Assembly: GCF_019793465.1 (NCBI RefSeq)
Contig: NZ_JAILYJ010000001.1
Span: 496,001-560,000, forward strand
Length of the DNA: 64,000 nucleotides
Source of the DNA: Rhizobium croatiense
Lineage (GTDB): Bacteria > Pseudomonadota > Alphaproteobacteria > Rhizobiales > Rhizobiaceae
Direction of reading: 5' to 3'
This document shows, piece by piece, positions 15,545-25,530 of this stretch. Both the position numbers and the translations under genes were made by a program. A model generated the notes under the pieces. It saw only the letters and a list, made by a program, of their open reading frames with translations. It was not told the DNA's origin and searched no databases. Positions within the stretch are counted from its first letter, which is position 1, and every line of letters begins with the position of its first letter.

Positions 15545-17239
15545 ATGAGACTTAAGCTGGTCGCAGTTGCGGTCGCGGCGCTGGCGCCGGTGGTGGCGAT
15601 GCTCGTTTACAACGAAGTCGCGCTGCGCCACCAGCGCAATGAAGAGGTGCGCGCATCCGCGGCACAAGCGGCCAGACAAGCTTCGTCGGAAGTCGAACGG
15701 ATCATAGAAGGCCTGCACGCCCTTCTCGTCTCCGTCGCCGCCATGCCTTCCGTCCGGCAGCTCGACGTCCCGGCTTGCAATACGGCGCTAAAGGCGGTTG
15801 TCGAAAGCATTCCAAACATCCGCACCATCTTCGTCGTCGGGCTCGACGGACAGCCGATCTGCGGCAGCATGGCTTTTCCCGAGGGCGTGATCTTCTCCGA
15901 TCGAGACTATTTCCAGCAGATGCTCACGACCAAGGCTTTCGTCGTCGGCACCTATACGCAGAGCCGCCTTGTCGACAGACCCGTCCTGCCGCTCGCCATG
16001 CCCCTGATGGAGGGCGACGCCATGAAGGCCGTCATCGTCAGCGGAATCCGGCTGGACTGGCTGCAGAACCGCATCACCGAGCGCGGCGTTGCTCCCGGCA
16101 ACGCGGTGACGATAGCCGACGGCAACGGAACGATCGTTGCGCACGTTCCCTCGCCCGAGCGCTTCGTCGGCACCGTCATACCCGATGCGCTTGAGCGCCT
16201 GATCCATGCCGACCAGCCCGACGTGATCGATGTGGTGAGCCAGGACGGAACCGAACGCATCCTCGGCTATCGCCCGATCGCGCTGCCCTCCAGCCCTCTG
16301 TATGTCAGCGCCGGCTTCTCCAAGGAGGAAGCTTTCGCGCCGATCAACCGGGCGACGACGATGAATACGCTCGCCATTGTCGGCGGTGCGCTTTTTGCCT
16401 TCCTCGCCTCGATCTTCATCGGCAACCGCTTCATCCTCGTGCCGATCTCCAGGATCGCCGATGTGATGGAAAAGTGGCGCAGCGGTCAAACGACAGCGCG
16501 GACCGGCATGAAAGGACCGGACGAGCTCGGTGTCGTCGGTGCGACCTTCGACCGGCTGCTTGACGAACTCGATGAACGAAGACGCCAGAGCCAGGAGGCG
16601 GAGGAGGAGCGCAGCCTTCTTGTCCGCGAACTGGCGCATAGGGTCAAGAATGGCTTCACCCTCGTTCAGGCGATCGCCCGGCAAACCTTCTCACGCTCCG
16701 ATCCGGAAAGATACAATTCCTTCGCCGAGAGGCTGGCAGCGCTCGCCGGCACTTATGATCTCATCCTGTCGCGCGAGGGATCGGCCTCGTCTGTCAGGGA
16801 GATTGTCTCGGCGGCCTTGCGCGCCCACGTCGCCTCGCAGGCCGAGCGCATTCGCCTGGATGGCCCGGAAGTGGTTCTTCCCGCAGACATCGCCCTGCCG
16901 CTTTCGCTCGTGTTGCACGAGCTGGCGACCAACGCAACCAAGTATGGAAGTCTCGGAAGCGAATATGGAACAGTCACCATCGAGTGGAAGCACGATGACG
17001 GACGCGTCCTTCTCGTCTGGACGGAAGCGGGTGGGCCGCCGGTTTCGACACCGACGAAAAAGGGCTTCGGCTCGATACTGATAGAACGGGCCTTCCCGGC
17101 GAAGGCGCAGGCGCGGTCCAGGTCGGACTACAGGCCCGGGGGCCTCGTTTTCGAAGTTATATTTTTGATCGCGGAACCGGTTGCGAGAGGCGAAGTTGAC
17201 CCTTTGGGTAAGGATGACATGCATGCGAGCGAAACATGA
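15545..17239 (+). CDS. Sensor histidine kinase, HWE/HisKA_2 type with periplasmic Cache-like domain
   Basis: 564 residues. TM1 is at about 5-22, an extracytoplasmic sensor spans about 30-270, TM2 is about 275-297, and a HAMP-like linker runs to about 345. The phospho-acceptor box is RELAHRVKNGF with His365, followed by an HWE-type ATPase with HELATNATKYG at 458-468. The sensor contains a DRDYFQQ segment typical of Cache domains. Its stop overlaps the receiver gene by four bases, so the two form a pair. HWE kinases with single receivers often feed general stress or light/chemical signalling in rhizobia. Confidence 0.88.
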   Translation: MRLKLVAVAVAALAPVVAMLVYNEVALRHQRNEEVRASAAQAARQASSEVERIIEGLHALLVSVAAMPSVRQLDVPACNTALKAVVESIPNIRTIFVVGLDGQPICGSMAFPEGVIFSDRDYFQQMLTTKAFVVGTYTQSRLVDRPVLPLAMPLMEGDAMKAVIVSGIRLDWLQNRITERGVAPGNAVTIADGNGTIVAHVPSPERFVGTVIPDALERLIHADQPDVIDVVSQDGTERILGYRPIALPSSPLYVSAGFSKEEAFAPINRATTMNTLAIVGGALFAFLASIFIGNRFILVPISRIADVMEKWRSGQTTARTGMKGPDELGVVGATFDRLLDELDERRRQSQEAEEERSLLVRELAHRVKNGFTLVQAIARQTFSRSDPERYNSFAERLAALAGTYDLILSREGSASSVREIVSAALRAHVASQAERIRLDGPEVVLPADIALPLSLVLHELATNATKYGSLGSEYGTVTIEWKHDDGRVLLVWTEAGGPPVSTPTKKGFGSILIERAFPAKAQARSRSDYRPGGLVFEVIFLIAEPVARGEVDPLGKDDMHASET

Positions 17240-17592
17240 AAACCAAGGTAGTCGTGGTTGAGGACGAAGCTCTGCTGCTGATGATGGCGGTCGGCATCGT
17301 CGAGGAAGCAGGCTTGGAGGCGCTCGAAGCACGCAATGCTGATGAGGCTCTGATGCTTTTCGAAAGCGTGCCCGGCATTCGGATCCTGTTCACAGACATC
17401 GACATGCCGGGAAAGATGGACGGTTTGAAACTCGCAAAGGCCGTCCGCAATCGCTGGCCGCCCGTTGAAATCATCATCGTCTCCGGCATGAAGCAGCCGG
17501 ACAAAGATGAATTGCCCGAGCGGGGGGTCTTCTTCCCCAAGCCTTACGACACCCGACAGCTCTGCGACGCGCTGGTCAGAATGGCTGCCTGA
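17236..17592 (+). CDS. Single-domain response regulator
   Basis: A 118-residue receiver domain with the acidic pair in VVEDE (residues 8-11), phospho-acceptor Asp54 in FTDIDMPG, Ser83 in IVSG and Lys102 in FPKPY. All key residues are intact. It has no output domain, so it must act by protein contact or phosphotransfer. It is translationally coupled to the HWE kinase gene and is the likely partner. Confidence 0.88.
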   Translation: MKTKVVVVEDEALLLMMAVGIVEEAGLEALEARNADEALMLFESVPGIRILFTDIDMPGKMDGLKLAKAVRNRWPPVEIIIVSGMKQPDKDELPERGVFFPKPYDTRQLCDALVRMAA

Positions 17593-17650
17593 CACGTGAG
17601 CCGATGACAGCGATCCGGCTGTCGCGCCGCCGAGAGCAGCGGGCGGCCTG

Positions 17651-18169
17651 CTATCTTTCTGCCGTCGAGGGCCGCTGCAAATCGATGCGACTGGTCACGA
17701 CCGGCTGGCCGGAAGCAGGATCTTGGTCGACGGTCTGCAGTCGAAGCCGGTTCTGCCCGACTTTCTCGATCATCAACACCGCGTCTCGATCGCCGTTGAC
17801 CAGCCGCGCCCAGGTCACACGCAGGTTGAGGGCAGCACCTTTCCTGCTGCCTGCAAGCTTCGACGGCAGTCCTGACGGCCCGACATAGTTGCCGGTATAA
17901 CGTTCCCCGGCGGCCTTGACGGTCGCCGAGAAGCTTCTGGTGAAAACCGCCAGGCCGCGACACTTCCCGTTCATCGAAACGGTGGATGCGCTGGCATCAG
18001 ATCGGAGGGTGCAGGAGACCTTCAGATTCGTGCCGCCGATCCGCGTGAGCACCCTTCCAGTCCCGCTCCAGTCGCCGGCCAGAGACTGCAAAAAACCAAC
18101 CTCCGACGCCACCGCCCGGACAGGCAGGCAAGGCAGCAAGAGCAAAGTTGCGATCAGGACCATACGCAT
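17651..18169 (-). CDS. Hypothetical exported protein
   Basis: 172 residues from the ATG at 18169, which follows AGGGGG at suitable distance. A Sec signal peptide of about 22 residues (LIATLLLLPCLPVRAVAS) leads into FLQSLAGDWSGTGRV. The mature domain, with alternating beta-like stretches and WSGTG near its start, suggests a lipocalin-like barrel. Two Cys residues could pair (SCTLRSD and GKCRGL). I do not recognise the family. The downstream minus-strand frame that continues past the ATG is non-coding. Confidence 0.6.
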   Translation of the reverse strand: MRMVLIATLLLLPCLPVRAVASEVGFLQSLAGDWSGTGRVLTRIGGTNLKVSCTLRSDASASTVSMNGKCRGLAVFTRSFSATVKAAGERYTGNYVGPSGLPSKLAGSRKGAALNLRVTWARLVNGDRDAVLMIEKVGQNRLRLQTVDQDPASGQPVVTSRIDLQRPSTAER

Positions 18170-18228
18170 GGCAGCCCCCTGGTTTGCGTTTCCGGACAAC
18201 AGGTCGGCATGGCAGATTGTTCCCGGCG

Positions 18229-18810
18229 TCAGATTGTTTTTGCCGCCCGCCCGCGTGAAGGGCGGCCGCCTCCTGACGACCCCGCCGTCGCTGCGGCGGC
18301 GTCGATTCTTCGCAGCTTGAAGAAATAACGACGGGCGTCGCCCGTAATGCACATCATGCCAGCCAGCTCTTGCCCATTCATCCTGCGAAAGTAATCGACG
18401 ATCGGCTGCCTGTCGTAACGCATTGCGGCGGTGACACCGTCCCCCGAGGTTTGAAGCGCAAGCGACGCGGTGGTGCCCCTCGCACGCAATGCCTTCTGCA
18501 GATAGGAGAACCAGCTTCGGGCGACCATTGTGCGCCCGAACGGTGCGGCTTTGATGGCCAGTCCGATTGGAAAAAAGCCGGGGTCGATGGCGACCAGCCG
18601 ATCGGCTCGCCACTGAAAGAGCAGGGCGTCCGCGCGCATGTCCGCGTGAAACCGCTTGCCGAACCAGCCAAGGTTCTCGAGAACGCCGTCAAGCGGGTGA
18701 TCCGACGGAATACCCGCCCCCCTCCACAAGCCGACCATCTCGACCGGCTGGACAGGCTTCAGCGAAGAGAACCAGGCCTTCATCTCGTCCTGCCGGCCCA
18801 TGCTTTTCAT
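18229..18810 (-). CDS. GXWXG / DUF4334 domain protein
   Basis: 193 residues from the ATG at 18810, with GGAAACGG just before it. The N-terminal part contains EMVGLWRGAGIPSDHPLDG and GWFGKRF, the signature of the GXWXG domain, and the C-terminal part fits DUF4334 (QPIVDYFRRMNGQELAGMM). The family has no established function. The last 25 residues are a low-complexity Gly/Arg/Ala tail. It lies just upstream of the exported-protein gene on the same strand. Confidence 0.7.
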   Translation of the reverse strand: MKSMGRQDEMKAWFSSLKPVQPVEMVGLWRGAGIPSDHPLDGVLENLGWFGKRFHADMRADALLFQWRADRLVAIDPGFFPIGLAIKAAPFGRTMVARSWFSYLQKALRARGTTASLALQTSGDGVTAAMRYDRQPIVDYFRRMNGQELAGMMCITGDARRYFFKLRRIDAAAATAGSSGGGRPSRGRAAKTI

Positions 18811-18963
18811 CCGTTTCCAGTCACGCGATCGAACCTCGCCGCGACAAAGCAAATGGCGCCGCCGCCGGCCAGATCATCCGGTTCCGGCGCCTCGGCAAGG
18901 AGAGCGTCGTCTGCCAGGGCTTTGACGGTCCCGCGGACGCCGAATGTTCTCGATGCGGCGGTA

Positions 18964-19461
18964 TCACAGTGCTCGCTTCGTTGACAACAAGGCTTCCAGC
19001 GACACCGGCCTGAGACCGTGCCCGTCGACGCCGACATCGTACTGGCGGGGCAGGGGCTTCAGGCGGCCATGGGAATGTCCGTGCAGATTGATCGATTTCT
19101 TGCCCATCTTGTTCCATGTGCGGAACGGGTAGTGGCACAGGATCAGCAGATGATCGTCCAGCGTCATCTCCTTGTAGTGCTGAACGCTCGCCCATCCCCT
19201 CGCCTCCGTCGTCGTCGGCGGATCATTATTCCCGATGATGAGGTGCTTGCGCCCGTTCAGCATCGAAAGGAGCTGGTCACAATCCCCGCCACGGAAGGAC
19301 ATGACGTCGCCGAGGTGCCAGATGTCGTCCTGCGGACCAACGATTTCGTTCCAGTTCCGAATCAGCGTCACGTCATGCGAGGCCATGTCGGGGAAGGGGC
19401 GTCGGTCGATGCGAAGGACGCGCGAATCTGCAAAGTGGGTGTCGCCCGTGAAGTAAATCAT
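18964..19461 (-). CDS. Calcineurin-type metallophosphoesterase
   Basis: 165 residues if begun at the ATG at 19461 (MIYFTGDTHF). An ATG at 19542 gives a longer form overlapping the upstream gene. All metal-binding motifs are visible in order: GDTHF, HLGDV, GNND, CHYPF and HGHSHG. The short length and motif spacing resemble small YfcE/phage-type phosphoesterases. The substrate is unknown. Confidence 0.8.
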   Translation of the reverse strand: MIYFTGDTHFADSRVLRIDRRPFPDMASHDVTLIRNWNEIVGPQDDIWHLGDVMSFRGGDCDQLLSMLNGRKHLIIGNNDPPTTTEARGWASVQHYKEMTLDDHLLILCHYPFRTWNKMGKKSINLHGHSHGRLKPLPRQYDVGVDGHGLRPVSLEALLSTKRAL

Positions 19462-19507
19462 CTGACAGAGATGGCGCAGCTCGCCCGGTTGGAAAGTCGC
19501 CGTTTTT

Positions 19508-20329
19508 TCAATGGCCGGCTGTCGGGATCGAATGTTTGACATCGGCAAGGGACGGGCTGCGCACGACGCGATAGCGCGCCTCGACGAGGTTATAGACCCC
19601 GAAGGCCGCTAGTCCGACCGCGACGGCGATATAAAGGATCGAGCCGAAAGGCAGCTGCCTCACCCATTCGAGCGCGTCCGCCATGCTGCCCGCCTGTTGC
19701 GGGTCGACGCGAAAACCCGCATAGGCGAAGAAGATTCCCGTAATCACGAAGACGACGCCGCGGGCAACGAGGCCGTAGACACAGACCGTGGTGACCACGC
19801 CGCTGGCATCGGCGAGCCTGAGATAGCGCTCGAATTTCCTGGTGATGCCCTTGGCTGCCGTCACGACCCCGCCGATGATGAAGCCGAGGCCGACGGCAAC
19901 GGCAAGATAGGCGCCGAACGGCTGCGACATGATCCACTGAGCCAATCCCTTCTCACCCGAGCCTTGGCTTGCGCCACCGCTGAAAAACGCGTGTGCCAGC
20001 GCGTATCCGGCAAGCCCGAGGTAGACGACGGCGCTGCCGAAGAGAAACGTGCGGATGGCGATCGCCTTGGCGCCGGTGCCATGCCCGTCGGAATCGGCCA
20101 GCGACTGGGCCAGCCGCCAGGCCACGAAACCGAGAAGGCCGATGCCGATCAGCCCCACCCAGACGCGGCCGAAGGGCTGTGCGAGCAGCGTCGAAAGCGC
20201 CGACTGCGTTTCCGGCCGTCCGCCGGCAACGCCGGAGAACAGGGCCAGGCCCGCCACAAGCAGAAATACGACGCCGCGCGCCACATAGCCGCTCTTGGCA
20301 AGCAGGTCGAAACGAAATCCTTTGGCCAT
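19508..20329 (-). CDS. DUF1206 membrane protein
   Basis: A 273-residue integral membrane protein built of three similar two-helix units. Each unit has an early YVARGVVFLLVAG, VYGLVARGVVFVITG or similar segment followed by a PFG-containing turn (LAQPFGRVWVG, MSQPFGAYLAV, RQLPFGSILYI). This threefold repeat is the hallmark of DUF1206. GGAG precedes the ATG. The function is unknown. Confidence 0.85.
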   Translation of the reverse strand: MAKGFRFDLLAKSGYVARGVVFLLVAGLALFSGVAGGRPETQSALSTLLAQPFGRVWVGLIGIGLLGFVAWRLAQSLADSDGHGTGAKAIAIRTFLFGSAVVYLGLAGYALAHAFFSGGASQGSGEKGLAQWIMSQPFGAYLAVAVGLGFIIGGVVTAAKGITRKFERYLRLADASGVVTTVCVYGLVARGVVFVITGIFFAYAGFRVDPQQAGSMADALEWVRQLPFGSILYIAVAVGLAAFGVYNLVEARYRVVRSPSLADVKHSIPTAGH

Positions 20330-20427
20330 GATATACTCCGAGCATCTGTGTGGCTGTCACCCCTAACGCGCCACTACGCGGAAAGTTGTCGTCGAGGAAA
20401 AGGCCACGCTCATGCCGAGAGTTGCCG

Positions 20428-20894
20428 ATGCCGGTCCGTAGCGCCGGACTTCTCATCCACCGCCTTTCCGAGACGGGGCCCGAGGTCCTGCTCGTACATC
20501 CGGGGGGCCGTTCTGGGTGAAGAAGGACGAGGGCGCCTGGTCGATCCCGAAGGGATTGATCGAAACCAGTGAAGATGAACTGTCGGCAGCAATCCGGGAG
20601 GCGCGGGAGGAGCTCGGCGTGGAAATCCAGGGAGCCTTCGCCCCGCTCGGCGAATATCGCCAACCGGGCGGAAAAATCGTCGTCGTCTGGTCGGTGGAGG
20701 CGGAGCTTGATGTCGAGAAGGTGGGCAGTTCAGAGTTTCAGCTCGAATGGCCGCCGCGATCGGGCCGTTTGCAGAATTTTCCCGAAGTCGACCGCGCCGA
20801 GTGGTTTCCCACCGCAGAGGCCGAGATCAAGATTCTCAAGGGGCAGGTCGCAATGCTTGCAGATCTGGCAAAACAGCTCGGCCGAGGCCGATGA
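20428..20894 (+). pseudogene. NUDIX hydrolase gene with a frameshift in a G tract
   Basis: The N-terminal part starts at the ATG at 20428 (MPVRSAGLLIHRLSETG) and reads to EVLLVHPGG. At a run of six G bases (20502-20507) the frame shifts, and the original frame stops at 20518-20520. One extra G would join it to PFWVKKDEGAWSIPKG and a perfect NUDIX box, G-x5-E-x7-REAREELG. The downstream part could also start at the GTG at 20517 as a truncated protein. Intact relatives hydrolyse nucleoside diphosphate compounds such as diadenosine polyphosphates. It may be a sequencing error, a true mutation, or a switchable tract. Confidence 0.8.
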
Positions 20895-20909
20895 AAGGAG
20901 GTATTGCGA

Positions 20910-21041
20910 TCACTCCGTTTCGACAAATATGAAGGAGCGGTCGGCGGCCTCGAGCAAAGTATCGGCGATCAGCCCATAGGATAGTGTTTCGGCGGCACGC
21001 CGGCCGGACGACCTATATGCGTCGCAGACGCCATCAGCCAT
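20910..21041 (-). CDS. Possible small ORF (43 aa)
   Basis: A minus-strand ATG at 21041 opens 43 codons ending with FIFVETE. The peptide has balanced composition and a helical stretch (AETLSYGLIADTLLEAADR). The ribosome site is weak. It sits in the 194-base gap between the NUDIX gene and the LacI gene. It could equally be the tail of a decayed gene. Confidence 0.25.
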   Translation of the reverse strand: MADGVCDAYRSSGRRAAETLSYGLIADTLLEAADRSFIFVETE

Positions 21042-21088
21042 TCAGCGATCGGATGGGATAGGCTTTGTTGACGAACGATTGCTGGAGC

Positions 21089-22087
21089 CTAATCGACGCC
21101 GGTAATCTCAGGATCGAACACGATGATCTTTTCTGAAGGCGGATTTCCGTCCCCGCGGCTCGCAGCCAGCAGCAGTGCTGCGGCGGCTTCGCCCATCTGA
21201 CGCCGCGGCGAGATCGAGGTCGCGATCCTGACAGGCAGGGCGCGGGCGACATCAAGTCCGTTGAATCCGGCAATCAGAATATCGGCGGGGCTGGAAACGC
21301 CGAGTTCCAGGCATGCGAAGGCGCCGCCGGTCGCCATGTCGTCGTTGGAATAGTAAATGCAATCGAGATCGCGCGTCGCCGCGAGCATGGACATCGTCAG
21401 CCGCTTGCCGTGGGCCACCGAAGAATAGGCGGCGTTGAACCGCTCCGCCACGAAAGAAAGGCCGCTCTCGCGCAGGGCCTTCTCAAACCCGGCCTTCCGC
21501 TTGCCGGCCCGCAAGTCCCTGTCGATCGCGCTGCCGATATAACCGAACCGCCGCCGGCCGGCCGCCAAAAGCGCTCTTGCCATCTCCTCTCCCGCCTTGC
21601 CATGAGAAAGCCCGACATTGAAATCGATGGGGGTGCCGTCGAGGTCCATCAGCTGGATCACCGGGATCTCCGCATTCTGCAGCATGCGGACCGTTTCTGC
21701 CGGCTGATCGAGGCCTGTCACGATGATGGCGGCAGGCCGCCAGGAGAGCATGTCGCGGATGATCTCGCGCTCCTTCGCCATATCGTAGTCGGAGATGCCG
21801 AACACCGCCTGCATGCCGGATCCCCGCAGGCCGGCCGATATGCCCGCCAGCATCTCGGGAAAGACGATGTTGGACATGCTGGGAACGACGACGGCGACGA
21901 GGTTCGTGCGCTGCGACGACAGCGAGAGCGCCAGCCGGTTGCCGACATAGCTCAGCCGTTCGGCCTGCTGGAGCACTTTTGCGCGGGTCTCCTTGGAGAC
22001 GTCGGCCGCGCCGCGAAGGGCCCGTGATGCCGTCATCTTGCTGACGCCGGCCGCGGCGGCAACCTCTTCCAGTGTGGATTTACGCAT
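21089..22087 (-). CDS. LacI-family transcriptional regulator
   Basis: 332 residues from the ATG at 22087, with AAGGA eight bases upstream. An ATG at 22138 is an alternative. The N-terminal HTH reads TLEEVAAAAGVSKMTASRALRG and the hinge region SYVGNRLALSLSS. A periplasmic-binding-like sugar domain follows (FGISDYDM, GYIGSAIDRD, YYSNDDMATGG). It is divergent from the DenD-like operon, and a central-CG palindrome lies between the two, so it most likely represses that operon until a sugar or sugar-acid ligand binds. Confidence 0.85.
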   Translation of the reverse strand: MRKSTLEEVAAAAGVSKMTASRALRGAADVSKETRAKVLQQAERLSYVGNRLALSLSSQRTNLVAVVVPSMSNIVFPEMLAGISAGLRGSGMQAVFGISDYDMAKEREIIRDMLSWRPAAIIVTGLDQPAETVRMLQNAEIPVIQLMDLDGTPIDFNVGLSHGKAGEEMARALLAAGRRRFGYIGSAIDRDLRAGKRKAGFEKALRESGLSFVAERFNAAYSSVAHGKRLTMSMLAATRDLDCIYYSNDDMATGGAFACLELGVSSPADILIAGFNGLDVARALPVRIATSISPRRQMGEAAAALLLAASRGDGNPPSEKIIVFDPEITGVD

Positions 22088-22172
22088 CGCACCGATCCTT
22101 AGTCGAATTGCCTCGCCAGCGGCCAACACCAGATTCATAGGCTCTTTTTCAAAAAAGGAAAACACGCGCTAC

Positions 22173-22178
22173 TTGACA
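22173..22178 (+). promoter_or_regulatory. Candidate -35 box of the DenD-like operon
   Basis: A perfect TTGACA lies 27 bases before the palindromic operator. No clear TATAAT is seen at 16-19 bases, which is usual in Alphaproteobacteria. The operator would overlap the -10/start region, a layout suited to repression. Confidence 0.4.
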
Positions 22179-22204
22179 TATGCGACCAAAATAGGCGTTG
22201 TTAC

Positions 22205-22218
22205 CGATACCGGTATCG
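22205..22218. promoter_or_regulatory. LacI-type operator
   Basis: CGATACCGGTATCG is a perfect 14-base palindrome with a central CG, as LacI-family operators usually have. It lies in the divergent region between the LacI gene and the operon it probably controls. Confidence 0.55.
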
Positions 22219-22469
22219 ATACCAACGGCAAAACGCTGGAGTAAAAACGGGACGGACAAGGCTTCGGAAGTCCTGCATCGGACGAATGTTGAACGTAAAG
22301 ATCTGCGGATCAGCCAAGCCGGCTTGACCTGCAGGTTGCAGACCTATCTGAATTCGATCGGACAGATTCCGATCGCGCCGCCAGCTGCGAAAGGCACTGA
22401 ACGCCAGGACAATGCGACGAGCAGCGCGATCTTGCCGACGACACCGGCCGAACGGGAGGAAGAGCCGCC

Positions 22470-23456
22470 ATGCATGTGATGATTTTGGGCGCAGCCGGTA
22501 TGGTCGGGCGCAAGCTGGTTGAGAAGATTGCGCGCGAGCCGCTGGCTTTCGGCCGGCCCGTCACCCGGCTGACGCTGGTGGACGCCTTTTCGCCGCCGGT
22601 GCCGGAACCGCTCCGGCCGGTCTCGACGGCGCTGACGGTCGACCTCGCCGGTGCCGGCGCCGCCGACAGGCTGATCGAAGGCCGGCCGGAGCTGATCTTC
22701 CATCTCGCCGCCATCGTATCGGGTGAGGCGGAAGCGGATTTCGACAAGGGTTACGCCGTCAATCTGGACGGCACGCGCGCCCTGTTCGATGCGATCCGCC
22801 GGGCCGGTCTGACGAGTACCTATGTGCCGCGCCTCGTCTTCGCGTCCTCGATCGCCGTCTTCGGCACGCCGTTTCCCGAGGTCATTCCCGACGAATTCTT
22901 CACGACGCCGCTGACGAGCTATGGCACCCAGAAGGCGATCGCCGAACTGCTGCTGGCCGACTATTCCCGCCGCGGCATTTTCGACGGCATCGGCATCCGG
23001 CTGCCGACCATTTGCGTGCGGCCCGGCACACCGAATAAGGCGGCATCGGGCTTCTTCTCCAACATCCTGCGCGAGCCGCTGGTTGGCAAGGAAGCGGTGC
23101 TGCCGGTCAGCGACAGCGTGCGGCACTGGTTTGCAAGTCCGCGCGCGGCCGTCGGCTTCTTCGTCCATGCCGCGACGATCGATACGGCACGGATCGGCGC
23201 GCGGCGCAACCTCACCATGCCGGGCCTTTCCGCGCTGGTCTCCGAAGAGATCGAAGCGCTGCGCCGCGTGGCCGGCGACAAGGCGGTCGCGCTCATCAAG
23301 CGCGTGCCCGATCCGGTGATCGAACGCATCGTTGCCGGCTGGCCGACCCAGTTCGACGCCGAGCGGGCCTCTTCGCTCGGTTTCAAGGCGGAGACGAGTT
23401 TCGACGAAATCCTGAAGGTACATATCGAGGATGAACTCGGCGGGAGGATCGCATGA
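22470..23456 (+). CDS. denD: NAD-dependent epimerase/dehydratase family, D-erythronate dehydrogenase-like
   Basis: 328 residues of the extended SDR type. The nucleotide motif is [11 protein letters not shown], the catalytic Tyr/Lys are in SYGTQKA, and a Ser lies in [10 protein letters not shown]. The segments [19 protein letters not shown] and [12 protein letters not shown] match what I recall of DenD (D-erythronate dehydrogenase), which oxidises D-erythronate to a 2-keto acid. The usual downstream partners (OtnK kinase, OtnC decarboxylase, OtnI isomerase) are not nearby. Its stop overlaps the SDR gene by four bases. Confidence 0.75.
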   Translation: MHVMILGAAGMVGRKLVEKIAREPLAFGRPVTRLTLVDAFSPPVPEPLRPVSTALTVDLAGAGAADRLIEGRPELIFHLAAIVSGEAEADFDKGYAVNLDGTRALFDAIRRAGLTSTYVPRLVFASSIAVFGTPFPEVIPDEFFTTPLTSYGTQKAIAELLLADYSRRGIFDGIGIRLPTICVRPGTPNKAASGFFSNILREPLVGKEAVLPVSDSVRHWFASPRAAVGFFVHAATIDTARIGARRNLTMPGLSALVSEEIEALRRVAGDKAVALIKRVPDPVIERIVAGWPTQFDAERASSLGFKAETSFDEILKVHIEDELGGRIA

Positions 23457-24226
23457 GCATATCGGCCAGCGGAGAGGCAAGGATCGCGCTTGTCACCGGC
23501 GGCGGCACCGGCGTCGGGCGTGCCATATCGCGGGGGCTCGGCGCTGCCGGCTACACAATCGTCATTTCAGGACGGCGGGCCGACGTGCTTGAAAAGGCGG
23601 CAAACGAGCTTAGCGGCGAAACCGGCGCGGAGTTCCTCGCGGTTTCCGCCGATGTCGGCGATCCCGCTTCGGTGCGGGCTCTTTTCGACGCCATCTCGGA
23701 AAAATACGGACGGCTCGACCTCCTGGTCAACAATGCCGGTGTCACCGTGCCTGGTGTGGCGCTGGAAGAGGTCTCGTTCGAGCAGTGGAACGCCATCGTC
23801 GCCGCCAATCTAACCGGCGCTTTTCTCTGCACACAGCAGGCCTTCCGGCTGATGAAGAGCCAGAACCCGCGCGGCGGGCGCATCATCAATAATGGCTCCG
23901 TTTCCGCCACCACGCCGCGCCCGAATTCCGCACCTTACACGGCGACGAAGCACGCCATAACAGGACTGACGAAATCCACCGCCCTCGACGGGCGCGAATT
24001 CGACATCGCCTGCGGCCAGATCGATATCGGCAATGCGGCAAGCGACATGACAACGAGGATTGCGGCCGGCGTGTTGCAGGCAAACGGCAGCATCGCCGCG
24101 GAAGCGACGATCGACCCGGCGCATATTGCCGATGCCGTCGTCTACATGGCGGGCCTGCCGCTCAGCGCCAATGTGCTGACCATGACAGTGATGGCGACGA
24201 AGATGCCCTTCGTCGGGCGAGGGTGA
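23453..24226 (+). CDS. Short-chain dehydrogenase/reductase
   Basis: 257 residues of classical SDR type. TGGGTGVG is the cofactor motif, NNAG is present, and the catalytic Ser and YTATK tetrad are intact. The sequence resembles 3-oxoacyl-ACP reductase-like sugar dehydrogenases, but the substrate cannot be read from it. It is coupled to the DenD-like gene and precedes a sugar ABC importer, so it probably handles a sugar acid or polyol. Confidence 0.8.
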   Translation: MSISASGEARIALVTGGGTGVGRAISRGLGAAGYTIVISGRRADVLEKAANELSGETGAEFLAVSADVGDPASVRALFDAISEKYGRLDLLVNNAGVTVPGVALEEVSFEQWNAIVAANLTGAFLCTQQAFRLMKSQNPRGGRIINNGSVSATTPRPNSAPYTATKHAITGLTKSTALDGREFDIACGQIDIGNAASDMTTRIAAGVLQANGSIAAEATIDPAHIADAVVYMAGLPLSANVLTMTVMATKMPFVGRG

Positions 24227-24302
24227 GAAGGCGGGATGCCGCCGGCCGAAAACGACATAGATACAGTGCTTGCGTGATGCTCATGATCTGGGAGGAGGGA
24301 GT

Positions 24303-25369
<1,067 letters not shown>

Positions 25370-25370
<1 letters not shown>

Positions 25371-25519
25371 TGCCATCCGGCGGCGGCACGGGAGAGGAGG
25401 AGTTCTCCCTGCCGCCGGAGAGCAAGCATCCCGGGAGCGCAAGTTCCCCCGGAGATGCCAGGCCGCCGTTCACCAAGCGGGAGGTGGATGCCGGAGAATT
25501 GCTCCCGCTGTTTCAATGA
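25370..25519 (+). CDS. Possible translationally coupled small ORF (49 aa)
   Basis: Its ATG overlaps the ATPase stop (TGATG), and its own stop lies at the ribosome site of the next gene. The 49-residue product (MPSGGGTGEEEFSLPPESKH...) is rich in Pro, Gly and Glu and looks disordered. The ORF fills the gap between the two ABC genes exactly. It might be a real small protein or a device coupling translation of the abundant binding protein. Confidence 0.35.
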
Positions 25520-25530
25520 GGAGGAATCTC

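Larger units (their letters stand above)
22088..22469. other. Divergent control region without a gene
   Basis: The 382 bases between the LacI gene and the DenD-like gene hold a consensus -35 box, a palindrome and then about 250 bases of leader. An open plus-strand frame covers much of the leader, but it starts on a non-ATG codon and looks non-coding. No riboswitch or terminator hairpin was recognised. Confidence 0.5.

Noticed and set aside
18807..19037. 76-codon minus-strand frame between the phosphoesterase and the GXWXG gene
   Set aside because: Part of it reads plausibly, but it overlaps the 3' end of the phosphoesterase gene and touches the next start. No ribosome site or family was seen.
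22198..22479. 93-codon plus-strand frame in the leader of the DenD-like operon
   Set aside because: It has a non-ATG start within the palindrome region and an irregular composition, and it overlaps the denD start. It is more likely untranslated leader.
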